Shown: positions 8,230-15,507 of the stretch, piece after piece
Layout of the letters: every line of letters begins with the position of its first letter
Numbering within the stretch: the first letter of the stretch is position 1
DNA from: Bacillus mobilis
Lineage (GTDB): Bacteria > Bacillota > Bacilli > Bacillales > Bacillaceae_G
DNA: 64,000 nt
Assembly (NCBI RefSeq): GCF_001884045.1
Contig: NZ_MACF01000103.1
Coordinates: 1 to 64,000, forward strand
Reading direction: 5' to 3'
The notes under the pieces: generated by a model
The model's database searches: none
What the model saw: only the letters and a program-made list of their open reading frames with translations
What the model was told of the DNA's origin: nothing
Made by a program: the position numbers and the translations under genes

Positions 8230-9331
8230 GAAGTATGATGTAGCGATAATTGGCGGTGGTGTAATTGGTAGTTCAGTTGCACATTTTCTGGCAGAAAGAG
8301 GACATAAAGTGGCGATTATAGAGAAGCAAAGAATTGCATCTGAAGCCTCGAAAGCAGCCGCTGGTTTACTTGGGGTTCAGGCAGAATGGGATGCATATGA
8401 CCCACTATTTGAACTTGCAAGAGAAAGCCGTGCTATATTTCCACAACTTGCAGAAGTTTTACGTGAAAAAACAGGCATCGATATTGGGTATGAAGAGAAA
8501 GGCATTTATCGTATTGCTCAAAATGAAGAGGAGAAGGAAAGAATTCTTCACATTATGGATTGGCAGCAGAAAACTGGTGAAGATTCTTATTTTCTAACGG
8601 GAGATCGTTTACGAGAGAAAGAACCATTTCTTTCTGAGTCAATTATAGGTGCTGTATATTATCCGAAAGATGGTCATGTTATTGCACCAGAGCTTACGAA
8701 AGCATTCGCACATTCTGCATCATTTTCGGGTGCTGATATATATGAACAGACAGAAGTTTTTGATATTCGTATTGAAAATAATAAAGTGAATGGGGTTGTG
8801 ACGAGCGAAGGTAGTATCACATGTGAAAAAGTTGTTATTGCGGGTGGTTCATGGAGCACGAAGTTACTGAGTCATTTTCACCACGAATGGGGTACATATC
8901 CAGTTAAAGGAGAAGTAGTAGCGGTAAGAAGTAGAAACCAACTTTTAAAGGCTCCTATTTTCCAAGAAAGATTTTACATTGCACCAAAGCGCGGCGGACG
9001 TTACGTAATTGGAGCAACGATGAAGCCTCATACGTTTAATAAAACTGTGCAACCGGAAAGTATTACTTCTATATTAGAGCGCGCGTATACGATATTACCA
9101 GCTTTAAAAGAAGCAGAGTGGGAAAGCACATGGGCAGGGTTAAGGCCACAATCGAATCACGAAGCTCCTTATATGGGAGAGCATGAAGAGATAAAAGGTT
9201 TATATGCTTGTACTGGGCATTATCGAAACGGTATTTTATTAAGTCCCGTTTCTGGTCAGTATATGGCGGATTTAATAGAAGGAAAGCAGGAGAATCACTT
9301 GCTAGATTCATTGCTTTCTAAAACAGTTTAG
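8222..9331 (+). CDS. thiO: Glycine oxidase ThiO
   Basis: This 369-aa FAD-dependent amine oxidase of the DAO family starts with the dinucleotide-binding fold (DVAIIGGGVIGSSVAHFLAERG, residues 5-26) and ends with the usual GLRPQSNHEAPYMGE and TGHYRNGILLSP flavin contacts. It oxidises glycine to the imine, which donates the C2-N3 unit to the thiazole ring in aerobic bacilli. Its ATG overlaps the tenI stop region. Confidence 0.96.
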   Translation: MCKKYDVAIIGGGVIGSSVAHFLAERGHKVAIIEKQRIASEASKAAAGLLGVQAEWDAYDPLFELARESRAIFPQLAEVLREKTGIDIGYEEKGIYRIAQNEEEKERILHIMDWQQKTGEDSYFLTGDRLREKEPFLSESIIGAVYYPKDGHVIAPELTKAFAHSASFSGADIYEQTEVFDIRIENNKVNGVVTSEGSITCEKVVIAGGSWSTKLLSHFHHEWGTYPVKGEVVAVRSRNQLLKAPIFQERFYIAPKRGGRYVIGATMKPHTFNKTVQPESITSILERAYTILPALKEAEWESTWAGLRPQSNHEAPYMGEHEEIKGLYACTGHYRNGILLSPVSGQYMADLIEGKQENHLLDSLLSKTV

Positions 9332-9346
9332 AAAGGGGCTGGAAGT

Positions 9347-9550
9347 TTGAATTTGAAAATTAATGGTAATCAAATTGAAGTGCCAGAGAGTGTAAAAACA
9401 GTAGCAGAGCTACTTACACATTTAGAGTTAGAAAACAGAATTGTTGTAGTAGAGCGTAATAAAGATATTTTACAAAAAGATGATCATACAGATACATCTG
9501 TTTTTGATGGAGACCAAATTGAGATTGTAACTTTCGTAGGAGGCGGTTGA
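9347..9550 (+). CDS. thiS: Sulfur carrier protein ThiS
   Basis: This 67-aa ubiquitin-like protein ends in Gly-Gly (FVGGG). The terminal glycine is adenylated by ThiF and converted to a thiocarboxylate, which gives sulfur to the thiazole. It uses a TTG start at 9347 with AAGGGG upstream. Its stop is two bases before the thiG start. Confidence 0.96.
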   Translation: MNLKINGNQIEVPESVKTVAELLTHLELENRIVVVERNKDILQKDDHTDTSVFDGDQIEIVTFVGGG

Positions 9551-9552
9551 TT

Positions 9553-10323
9553 ATGTTAAACATTGGACCATTTTCATTTCATTCTAGACTTTTATTAGGA
9601 ACAGGAAAATTCCCTGATTTTGATGTGCAGCAAAAGGCAATTGATGTATCTGAGGCGGAGGTTTTAACGTTCGCAGTACGTCGTATGGATATATTTGATG
9701 CAAAGCAGCCTAATTTATTAGAGAAACTTGATGTGAAAAAATATAAGTTATTACCGAATACAGCTGGAGCAAAAAATGCTGAAGAAGCGGTTCGTATTGC
9801 AAAGTTAGCAAAAGCTTCGGGGCTTTGCGACATGATCAAAGTAGAAGTTATTGGTGATGATAGAACGTTATTACCTGATCCAGTAGAAACGTTAAAGGCA
9901 TCTGAAATGTTACTAGAAGAAGGGTTTATCGTTCTTCCGTATACATCTGATGATGTTGTATTAGCACGTAAATTACAAGAACTAGGTGTGCATGCAATTA
10001 TGCCAGGGGCATCACCAATCGGTTCAGGGCTTGGTATTGTGAATCCGTTAAATTTAAGCTTCATTATTGAACAAGCGACAGTACCAGTTATCGTTGACGC
10101 TGGTATTGGTAGTCCAGCTGATGCGGCATTTGCGATGGAATTAGGAGCGGATGGTGTGTTATTAAATACGGCTGTGTCGGGAGCAAAAGATCCAATTAAG
10201 ATGGCATACGCAATGAAATTAGGTATCGAGGCAGGGCGAATTGGCTTTGAAGCAGGTCGTATTGCACGTAAACGTTGTGCAACAGCAAGTAGTCCTTTAG
10301 AAGGAATGAGCGTAGTTGAATAA
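9553..10323 (+). CDS. thiG: Thiazole synthase ThiG
   Basis: ThiG condenses DXP, dehydroglycine and ThiS-thiocarboxylate to the thiazole phosphate. The 256-aa protein has the family motifs [16 protein letters not shown], the Schiff-base lysine in [17 protein letters not shown], and [13 protein letters not shown]. The ORF is open to a TTG at 9547, but I choose the ATG at 9553, which sits nine bases after AGGAGG and gives the standard family length. It overlaps thiF by eight bases. Confidence 0.96.
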   Translation: MLNIGPFSFHSRLLLGTGKFPDFDVQQKAIDVSEAEVLTFAVRRMDIFDAKQPNLLEKLDVKKYKLLPNTAGAKNAEEAVRIAKLAKASGLCDMIKVEVIGDDRTLLPDPVETLKASEMLLEEGFIVLPYTSDDVVLARKLQELGVHAIMPGASPIGSGLGIVNPLNLSFIIEQATVPVIVDAGIGSPADAAFAMELGADGVLLNTAVSGAKDPIKMAYAMKLGIEAGRIGFEAGRIARKRCATASSPLEGMSVVE

Positions 10324-11335
10324 TCGATATTCTCGCCAAGAATTATTCTCTCCAATTGGAGAAGAGGGGCAACGAAAGATAAGAGAAAAGCACGTACTCA
10401 TTATCGGTGCAGGTGCATTAGGTAGTGTAAATGCAGAGATGTTTGTAAGAGCTGGTGTTGGCACAGTAACAATTGTTGACCGAGATTATGTCGATTGGAG
10501 TAATTTACAAAGGCAGCAATTGTATGCAGAGAGTGATGTGGAAAATAATCTTCCGAAGGCTGTAGCGGCAAAAAAACGTCTAGAAGAGATCAATCGTGAA
10601 GTAAGAATAGAAGCTCTCGTTCAAGATGTAACAGCTGAGGAATTAGAAGAACTCGTTACAAACGTTCATGTAATTATTGATGCAACTGATAATTTCGAAA
10701 CGCGTTTCATTGTGAATGATATAGCGCAAAAATATTCTATTCCATGGATTTACGGAGCATGTGTAGGGAGTTACGGCCTTTCTTACACAATTCTTCCTAG
10801 TAAAACGCCATGTTTATCTTGTTTATTACAATCGATTCCGCTTGGCGGAGCGACATGTGATACAGCGGGCATTATATCTCCTGCTGTATCTCTCGTCGTT
10901 TCTCATCAAGTTACGGAAGCTCTTAAATTGTTAGTGGAAGATTACGAATCACTTCGAGATGGGCTTGTGTCGTTTGATGTATGGAAGAATGAATATTCAT
11001 GTATGAATGTGCAAAAGCTTCGTAAGAATAATTGTCCTTCGTGTGGAGAGAATGCGATATACCCGTATTTAAATAAAGAAAACACATCGAAAACAGCAGT
11101 TTTATGCGGGAGAAATACAGTTCAAATTAGACCACCTCATAAAGAAGAAATGGATTTTGAACGATACAAAGAGCTGCTGAACGATCGTGTGAATGATTTA
11201 AATGTAAATCCATATTTATTATCATTTTCGGTGGAAGAAAAGAGATTAGTTGCTTTCAAAGATGGACGTGTACTTGTACATGGAACGAAAGATATAAGCG
11301 AAGCAAAAACGATTTATCATCGCTATTTTGGATAG
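10316..11335 (+). CDS. thiF: ThiS adenylyltransferase ThiF
   Basis: This 339-aa E1-like enzyme has an ATP-binding Rossmann fold ([21 protein letters not shown]), the [13 protein letters not shown] motif, and zinc-binding cysteine pairs (CLSCLL near residue 162; CPSCGE near 241). It activates the ThiS C-terminus. Translation appears to start at a TTG (10316) inside the end of thiG. The C-terminal 80 residues extend beyond the core fold and look rhodanese-like in size, but lack an obvious active-site loop. Confidence 0.94.
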   Translation: MNNRYSRQELFSPIGEEGQRKIREKHVLIIGAGALGSVNAEMFVRAGVGTVTIVDRDYVDWSNLQRQQLYAESDVENNLPKAVAAKKRLEEINREVRIEALVQDVTAEELEELVTNVHVIIDATDNFETRFIVNDIAQKYSIPWIYGACVGSYGLSYTILPSKTPCLSCLLQSIPLGGATCDTAGIISPAVSLVVSHQVTEALKLLVEDYESLRDGLVSFDVWKNEYSCMNVQKLRKNNCPSCGENAIYPYLNKENTSKTAVLCGRNTVQIRPPHKEEMDFERYKELLNDRVNDLNVNPYLLSFSVEEKRLVAFKDGRVLVHGTKDISEAKTIYHRYFG

Positions 11336-11350
11336 AAAAGGATGAGTGGG

Positions 11351-12163
11351 ATGAAAGTAAATAAAGCTTTAACAATTGCAGGATCTGATAGCGGCGGCGG
11401 TGCCGGTATTCAAGCGGATTTAAAAACATTCCAAGAGCTTGGTGTGTACGGGATGACAGCTATTACGGCAATTACTGCTCAAAACACGCTTGGCGTTCAA
11501 GGGGTATACCCAGTTCCGTTAGAAGGTATTACGGAACAGTTGAATTCAATTGGTACGGATTTAACACCAGATGCTGTGAAACTAGGAATGTTATTTAGCA
11601 GCGAAATTATTCAAATTGTAGCAGAACATATTAATAAATTTGGCTGGAATAATATTGTACTAGACCCTGTTATGATTGCTAAGGGCGGTGCATCATTATT
11701 ACAACAAGAAGCAGTACAAGCATTAAAAGAATATTTATTACCAGTAGCAACGGTTGTAACACCGAATGTTCCTGAAGCAGAAGTGCTAACTGGGATGGAG
11801 ATTCATAATGTTGAAGATAGTAAGGAAGCTGCGAAAGTACTGCATGAATTAGGTGCGAAATACGTGCTTATGAAGGGTGGACATGCAGAATATCAAGGTA
11901 ATGAAGTAATTGACTTACTCTTTGATGGTGAGCAATTTGTCGAATTTAGAAGTGAACGAATTCCTTCAAAGCAAACGCACGGAAGCGGGTGCACATTTGC
12001 TTCAGCGGTTACTGCAGGACTTGCGAAAGGCTACTCCATTGAAGAGGCAGTTCAAGAAGCAAAACGATTTATTAGTATAGCAATTGAAGAGCCATTGAAT
12101 ATTGGAAGTGGTCATGGACCGACGAATCATTTTGCATATAAGATGAATAATACACGTGTATAA
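11351..12163 (+). CDS. thiD: HMP/HMP-phosphate kinase ThiD
   Basis: This 270-aa ribokinase-fold enzyme phosphorylates HMP to HMP-PP for coupling with the thiazole. Motifs are TIAGSDSGGGAGIQADLKTF, VTPNVPEAEVLTG, and the catalytic loop THGSGCTFASA. An ATG at 11342 is in frame, but AAAAGG is better spaced to the ATG at 11351. It is the last gene of the thiamin operon, and a terminator follows within ten bases. thiC, thiE and thiM are not in the window. Confidence 0.95.
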   Translation: MKVNKALTIAGSDSGGGAGIQADLKTFQELGVYGMTAITAITAQNTLGVQGVYPVPLEGITEQLNSIGTDLTPDAVKLGMLFSSEIIQIVAEHINKFGWNNIVLDPVMIAKGGASLLQQEAVQALKEYLLPVATVVTPNVPEAEVLTGMEIHNVEDSKEAAKVLHELGAKYVLMKGGHAEYQGNEVIDLLFDGEQFVEFRSERIPSKQTHGSGCTFASAVTAGLAKGYSIEEAVQEAKRFISIAIEEPLNIGSGHGPTNHFAYKMNNTRV

Positions 12164-12171
12164 AGAAATGA

Positions 12172-12200
12172 GAAGCCAGTTTGTTAACTGGCTTTTTTTC
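12172..12200 (+). terminator. Terminator of the thiamin operon
   Basis: The stem AGCCAGTT/AACTGGCT with loop TGTT is followed by T7. Confidence 0.9.
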
Positions 12201-12202
12201 TG

Positions 12203-12231
12203 TTTACTTTTTCCAAATACAGGAGTAATAT
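12203..12231 (+). promoter_or_regulatory. SigA-type promoter of the first c-di-AMP leader
   Basis: TTTACT (12203-12208) and TAATAT (12226-12231) are spaced by 17 bases, about 28 bases before the aptamer. The layout matches the second c-di-AMP leader, where GGAG also precedes the -10. Confidence 0.6.
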
Positions 12232-12258
12232 ATCAGCCAGAATATATTTTTTGTAATA

Positions 12259-12392
12259 CGCTGAGTCCAAATATAAGGAGCGGAGGAACCAATTTGTGCA
12301 GTGTCACTAGGGGTGAATCTTTCAATTTTGAAAGTAGGGCTACTCTCAAAGTCCGAATCCGACAGCTAACTTCGTAAGCGTCTTGAGAGAGG
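12259..12392 (+). ncRNA. c-di-AMP riboswitch (ydaO/yuaA class), copy 1
   Basis: The conserved blocks of the ydaO class appear in order: CGCTGAGTCC, GGAGCGGAGGAACCAA, GGGGTGAATCTTTC, AAAGTAGGGCTACTCT, CCGAATCCGACAGCTAAC and TCGTAAGCG, closed by CTTGAGAG pairing with CTCTCAAAG. It is nearly identical to the aptamer at 13395 through the core. Unlike that copy, no intrinsic terminator lies between it and the downstream ORF, so the control mode is unclear. Confidence 0.95.
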
Positions 12393-12489
12393 GCGGTGCC
12401 ATGATGGATACATCACTTCATCGATCTGATTAGTATAGGGGAATATCAATCTATGTTTGTGTTCTTTTATGCTAAGGAGGATGAGGTAC

Positions 12490-12876
12490 ATGGAGCTAAC
12501 ACTTATTTGTGTTGGAGAAGAAAGCAAGGTAAATAGTTTAAGAGATTTAGTAGCATTTCAACATGAGTTAATCATCTTTACAGCAAATGAAGAAATAGCG
12601 GATGAAGTTAGGGATTGTGGATTTGATTGGACGTATAGTTGTAGTAAGGAGCAGGATTTTACTAGTATTTGTGAGTGTATTAAAAAGGTGATTTTACTAG
12701 GTGATGAGCTTCCAATCGTTAGCTTCTTCACAGAACACATTCGCTTTTCTTTTCAAGCACCTATTACTGTTGTTACAAGGAATAAACGATATCCAGCGAG
12801 GCTCTATGAAATAATGGGAGCTACATTTGTCGTGTTTACGAATTGTGATAATATTTCTTTTTTATTTTTTGAATAG
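12490..12876 (+). CDS. Unknown 128-aa protein under c-di-AMP riboswitch control
   Basis: I do not recognise a family with confidence. The pattern alternates short hydrophobic strands (ELTLICVG, HELIIFTA, PITVVTR, ATFVVFT) with amphipathic helices, suggesting a small alpha/beta fold. The C-terminal stretch RYPARLYEIMGATFVVFT loosely recalls RCK/TrkA-N sensors, whose families are common c-di-AMP and potassium partners; that is inference. The start at 12490 follows AAGGAGG with nine bases spacing; in-frame codons further upstream lack a site. It is followed 16 bases later by a putative DNA-binding gene. Confidence 0.75.
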   Translation: MELTLICVGEESKVNSLRDLVAFQHELIIFTANEEIADEVRDCGFDWTYSCSKEQDFTSICECIKKVILLGDELPIVSFFTEHIRFSFQAPITVVTRNKRYPARLYEIMGATFVVFTNCDNISFLFFE

Positions 12877-12892
12877 GGCGGGGGAAAAGAAG

Positions 12893-13123
12893 ATGAAAGT
12901 GTTGTTATTAGGAGATATAGCGAATCGTTGGGCAGTATCGGTAGAGCGAGTTCAAGAATTGGTGGTGCTCGATCCTATTTTTCCAAGGCCCTATATCATA
13001 TTGCCATCAAAAGACGCTTTATATTTAAAAACAGATGTTATCGAATATGAGCAACTACATGCAGAATTGTCACAAGTTTATATTCGCGGGAGAAATTTAC
13101 GTGCTTTTTTACGAGGGGAATAA
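12893..13123 (+). CDS. Small putative DNA-binding protein (AlpA/MerR-like), 76 aa
   Basis: Residues 6-35 (GDIANRWAVSVERVQELV... then FPRPYII) follow the pattern of AlpA/excisionase-like helix-turn-helix proteins: a xxIAxxxxVSxxRVxxL helix pair, then DPxFPxP and a strand before a D-V-I-E-Y helix. That suggests a small transcription factor. The real start is the ATG at 12893 after GGGCGGGGGAAAAG; the ORF is open upstream to 12827 inside the previous gene. It would be made together with the 128-aa protein under c-di-AMP control. No target is identifiable. Confidence 0.7.
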   Translation: MKVLLLGDIANRWAVSVERVQELVVLDPIFPRPYIILPSKDALYLKTDVIEYEQLHAELSQVYIRGRNLRAFLRGE

Positions 13124-13135
13124 ATAGTGAGTGAA

Positions 13136-13194
13136 AAAAGAGCGAATGCGAAGTGCAACAAGCTATGCACTTCATGTCATTCGCTCTTTTTATT
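13136..13194 (+). terminator. Long-stem terminator after the two-gene unit
   Basis: AAAAGAGCGAATG pairs with CATTCGCTCTTTT around an inner helix AAGTGCA/TGCACTT, with a T-run after. The unit is thus cleanly separated from kdp. Confidence 0.9.
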
Positions 13195-13270
13195 TCGTAT
13201 TTAAAAGGTTATTTCTTTGAAAAAGAAAGAAAAGACGAGAAAACAGATGAAAGAATATTAATAATACTCA

Positions 13271-13285
13271 ATGTAAGCGTTTAAA
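13271..13285 (+). promoter_or_regulatory. Possible CcpA cre site upstream of the kdp promoter
   Basis: ATGTAAGCGTTTAAA matches the cre consensus WTGNAANCGNWWNCW except at the penultimate C. It lies about 40 bases upstream of the predicted -35. Confidence 0.3.
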
Positions 13286-13321
13286 TGGATGGATATTTTC
13301 TTATTTTCAGTAATTTGCCTC

Positions 13322-13350
13322 TTTACAAGTTAAATATAGAGGAGTATATT
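13322..13350 (+). promoter_or_regulatory. SigA-type promoter of the kdp operon
   Basis: TTTACA (13322-13327) and TATATT (13345-13350) are spaced by 17 bases. The aptamer starts about 45 bases downstream. Confidence 0.65.
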
Positions 13351-13394
13351 TACTCTCATAAATCATTCATAAAATTTCCAAAAAAACCTAAAAT

Positions 13395-13529
13395 CGCTGA
13401 GTTCCAGAAATGGAGCGGGGGAACCAATTTTGTGCATCGTCACTTGGGGTGAATCTTTCAGTTTTGAAAGTAGGGCTACTCTTTAGGCCCGAATCCGACA
13501 GCTAACCTCGTAAGCGTTTAGAGAGGAGG
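13395..13529 (+). ncRNA. c-di-AMP riboswitch (ydaO/yuaA class), copy 2, kdp leader
   Basis: All ydaO-class blocks are present: CGCTGAGTTCC, GGAGCGGGGGAACCAA, GGGGTGAATCTTTC, AAAGTAGGGCTACTC, CCGAATCCGACAGCTAACC, TCGTAAGCG and GAGAGG. A terminator follows 23 bases later, which fits the known rule that c-di-AMP turns such genes off. A c-di-AMP riboswitch before kdp has been described in B. thuringiensis. Confidence 0.96.
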
Positions 13530-13551
13530 TTTACTTTGTGTTGTTCATTTC

Positions 13552-13583
13552 GAACACTAAGTAGAGCTTAGTGTTCTTTTTTT
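13552..13583 (+). terminator. Riboswitch-controlled terminator before kdp
   Basis: The stem GAACACTAAG/CTTAGTGTTC with loop TAGAG is followed by T7. Confidence 0.92.
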
Positions 13584-13625
13584 GATAATTTAATGGTAAA
13601 TTTTTACAAAAAGAGAGGGATATCT

Positions 13626-13730
13626 ATGTTAGATGTTGTAATGATCGGGATTTTTGTTGTGTTAGTCGCATCGATGGCAAGTCTTGCGAGTTGGTCAGAT
13701 AAAGTTGTGAAAGAAGGGAAGCAATCATGA
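13626..13730 (+). CDS. 34-aa membrane peptide preceding kdpF
   Basis: The ORF starts at an ATG with AGAGAGGG upstream and encodes one hydrophobic helix (VVMIGIFVVLVASMASLA) followed by a charged tail (WSDKVVKEGKQS). Its stop overlaps the kdpF start by four bases (ATGA), so the two are coupled. Canonical kdp operons have only one such peptide, KdpF, so this is an extra one of unknown role, perhaps a second stabilising or regulatory subunit. Confidence 0.7.
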   Translation: MLDVVMIGIFVVLVASMASLASWSDKVVKEGKQS

Positions 13731-13807
13731 CGATTGCCTTATCGGTTATTGTTGGAGCAATTACGGTGTACTTAGTGTATGCATTATTAAATCCGGAAAA
13801 GTTTTAA
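13727..13807 (+). CDS. kdpF: KdpF, small subunit of the K+-transporting ATPase
   Basis: This 26-aa peptide has a single transmembrane helix and the family ending LVYALLNPEKF, matching the E. coli KdpF pattern YLVYALINAEAF. KdpF stabilises the KdpABC complex in the membrane. It is translated by ATGA overlap with the preceding peptide, and kdpA follows 19 bases later. Confidence 0.92.
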   Translation: MTIALSVIVGAITVYLVYALLNPEKF

Positions 13808-13826
13808 TTAGGGGGAGTCATTCATT

Positions 13827-15494
13827 ATGATCTGGGTCGCAGTTGTTATTACAATGCTGTTGTTTATTCTTGTGGCAAAGCCAACGGGAATTTATTTAGA
13901 GAAAGCCTTTCAAGGGAGTAAAAAGCTAGATAAAGTATTCGGGCCTTTTGAAAAACTTATTTTTAAAATTACGGGTGTAAAAGAATACAATCAGACGTGG
14001 AAACAGTACGCATTGTCATTAGTTTTATTAAATGGATTTATGATTGTTGTCGTATATTTCATTTTTAGGCTACAAGGAGTATTGCCATTAAATCCAGCAC
14101 ACATTGAAGGAATGGAGCCTACACTCGCTTTTAATACAGCAATTAGTTTTATGGCTGATACAAACTTACAGCATTATAGCGGTGAAAATGGTTTATCTTA
14201 TTTATCACAATTAATCGGAATTACATTTTTAATGTTTGCAGCACCGGCAACGACGTTAGCACTTGTAATGGCGTTTATAAGAGGGCTCGCTGGAAAAGAG
14301 CTCGGTAACTTTTTCGTTGATTTTACGAGAGCTTTAACGAGGGTATTTCTTCCTATCGCATTTATTGCGGCACTAGTCTTTGTCGCACTTGGTGTACCAC
14401 AAACGTTAGATGGGGCGGTTACAGCACATACAATTGAAGGCGCAAAGCAGAGTATATTACGCGGACCTGTTGCATCATTCGTGTCCATTAAAGAACTTGG
14501 AAATAACGGTGGTGGGTTTTTCGGAGCAAACTCTACGCACCCTTTTGAAAACCCAGGGCAAATGAGTAATATTTTGCAAATGATGCTAATGATGTTACTG
14601 CCAACAGCACTTCCATTTACGTACGGACGAATGGTAGGCAATAAAAAGCAAGGACGTATCCTTTTCGTATCATTGTTCATGGTCTTTTTACTAGGGTTTA
14701 TAACGATTACGACATCTGAATTACATGGAAATCCAGTATTGAATCAAATGGGTATTCAGCATGTGCAAGGAAGTACGGAAGGAAAAGAAGTTCGATTTGG
14801 AACAGTATTTTCTTCTCTTTATGCGACAGTAACGACAGCTGCCGAAACAGGTGCTGTTAATACGATGCATGATACGTTAACACCAATTGGCGGGTTAGTA
14901 CCACTCGTAAATATGATGTTAAATACAGTATACGGCGGCGTTGGAGCAGGCTTTGTGAACATTATTATGTATGCGATTATCGCAGTCTTTATATCTGGAT
15001 TGATGGTTGGACGGACACCAGAGTTTTTAGGTAAGAAAATTGAAGGTAAGGAAATGAAATTAATTGCGGTAACAATACTATTTCATCCACTGCTTATTTT
15101 AGGATTTTCAGCATTAGCTCTTTCAACAAATTTAGGAACGGATGCTATTTCTCATTCCGGTTTCCACGGTTTGACGCAAGTGGTATATGAATATACATCG
15201 TCAGCTGCGAATAATGGATCTGGATTTGAAGGATTAGCGGATAATACACCGTTTTGGAATATTACAACTGGTTTAGTTATGTTTTTAGGCCGCTATTTCA
15301 GTTTAATTACGATGCTAGCTGTTGCAGCTTCATTGAAAGAAAAGACGGTAGTACCAGAAACAGTCGGGACATTCCGTACGGATAATAGTTTATTTGGTGG
15401 CATTTTCATCGGAACGATTGTAATTGTCGGTGCATTAACATTTTTCCCGATGTTAGTACTTGGCCCAATTGCAGAATTTCTTACATTGAAGTAA
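13827..15494 (+). CDS. kdpA: KdpA, K+-channel subunit of the Kdp ATPase
   Basis: This 555-aa polytopic membrane protein forms the K+-selective pore. It carries the KdpA repeats with selectivity-filter-like segments (NTAISFMADTNLQHYSGE, ELGNNGGGFFGANSTHPFENP, SAANNGSGFEG). Full length for the family. AGGGGGAG precedes its ATG. It belongs to the high-affinity K+ uptake system induced at low K+. Confidence 0.98.
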   Translation: MIWVAVVITMLLFILVAKPTGIYLEKAFQGSKKLDKVFGPFEKLIFKITGVKEYNQTWKQYALSLVLLNGFMIVVVYFIFRLQGVLPLNPAHIEGMEPTLAFNTAISFMADTNLQHYSGENGLSYLSQLIGITFLMFAAPATTLALVMAFIRGLAGKELGNFFVDFTRALTRVFLPIAFIAALVFVALGVPQTLDGAVTAHTIEGAKQSILRGPVASFVSIKELGNNGGGFFGANSTHPFENPGQMSNILQMMLMMLLPTALPFTYGRMVGNKKQGRILFVSLFMVFLLGFITITTSELHGNPVLNQMGIQHVQGSTEGKEVRFGTVFSSLYATVTTAAETGAVNTMHDTLTPIGGLVPLVNMMLNTVYGGVGAGFVNIIMYAIIAVFISGLMVGRTPEFLGKKIEGKEMKLIAVTILFHPLLILGFSALALSTNLGTDAISHSGFHGLTQVVYEYTSSAANNGSGFEGLADNTPFWNITTGLVMFLGRYFSLITMLAVAASLKEKTVVPETVGTFRTDNSLFGGIFIGTIVIVGALTFFPMLVLGPIAEFLTLK

Positions 15495-15507
15495 TGGAGG
15501 GTAAATG

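Noticed and set aside
9579-10355. 258-aa ORF opposite thiG
   Set aside because: It mirrors thiG almost exactly, has no ribosome site, and its product is a Ser/Ala/Asn-rich sequence typical of antisense reading.
12156-12377. 73-aa + strand ORF over the first c-di-AMP aptamer
   Set aside because: It runs through a terminator and a conserved riboswitch core; the sequence is explained by RNA structure.
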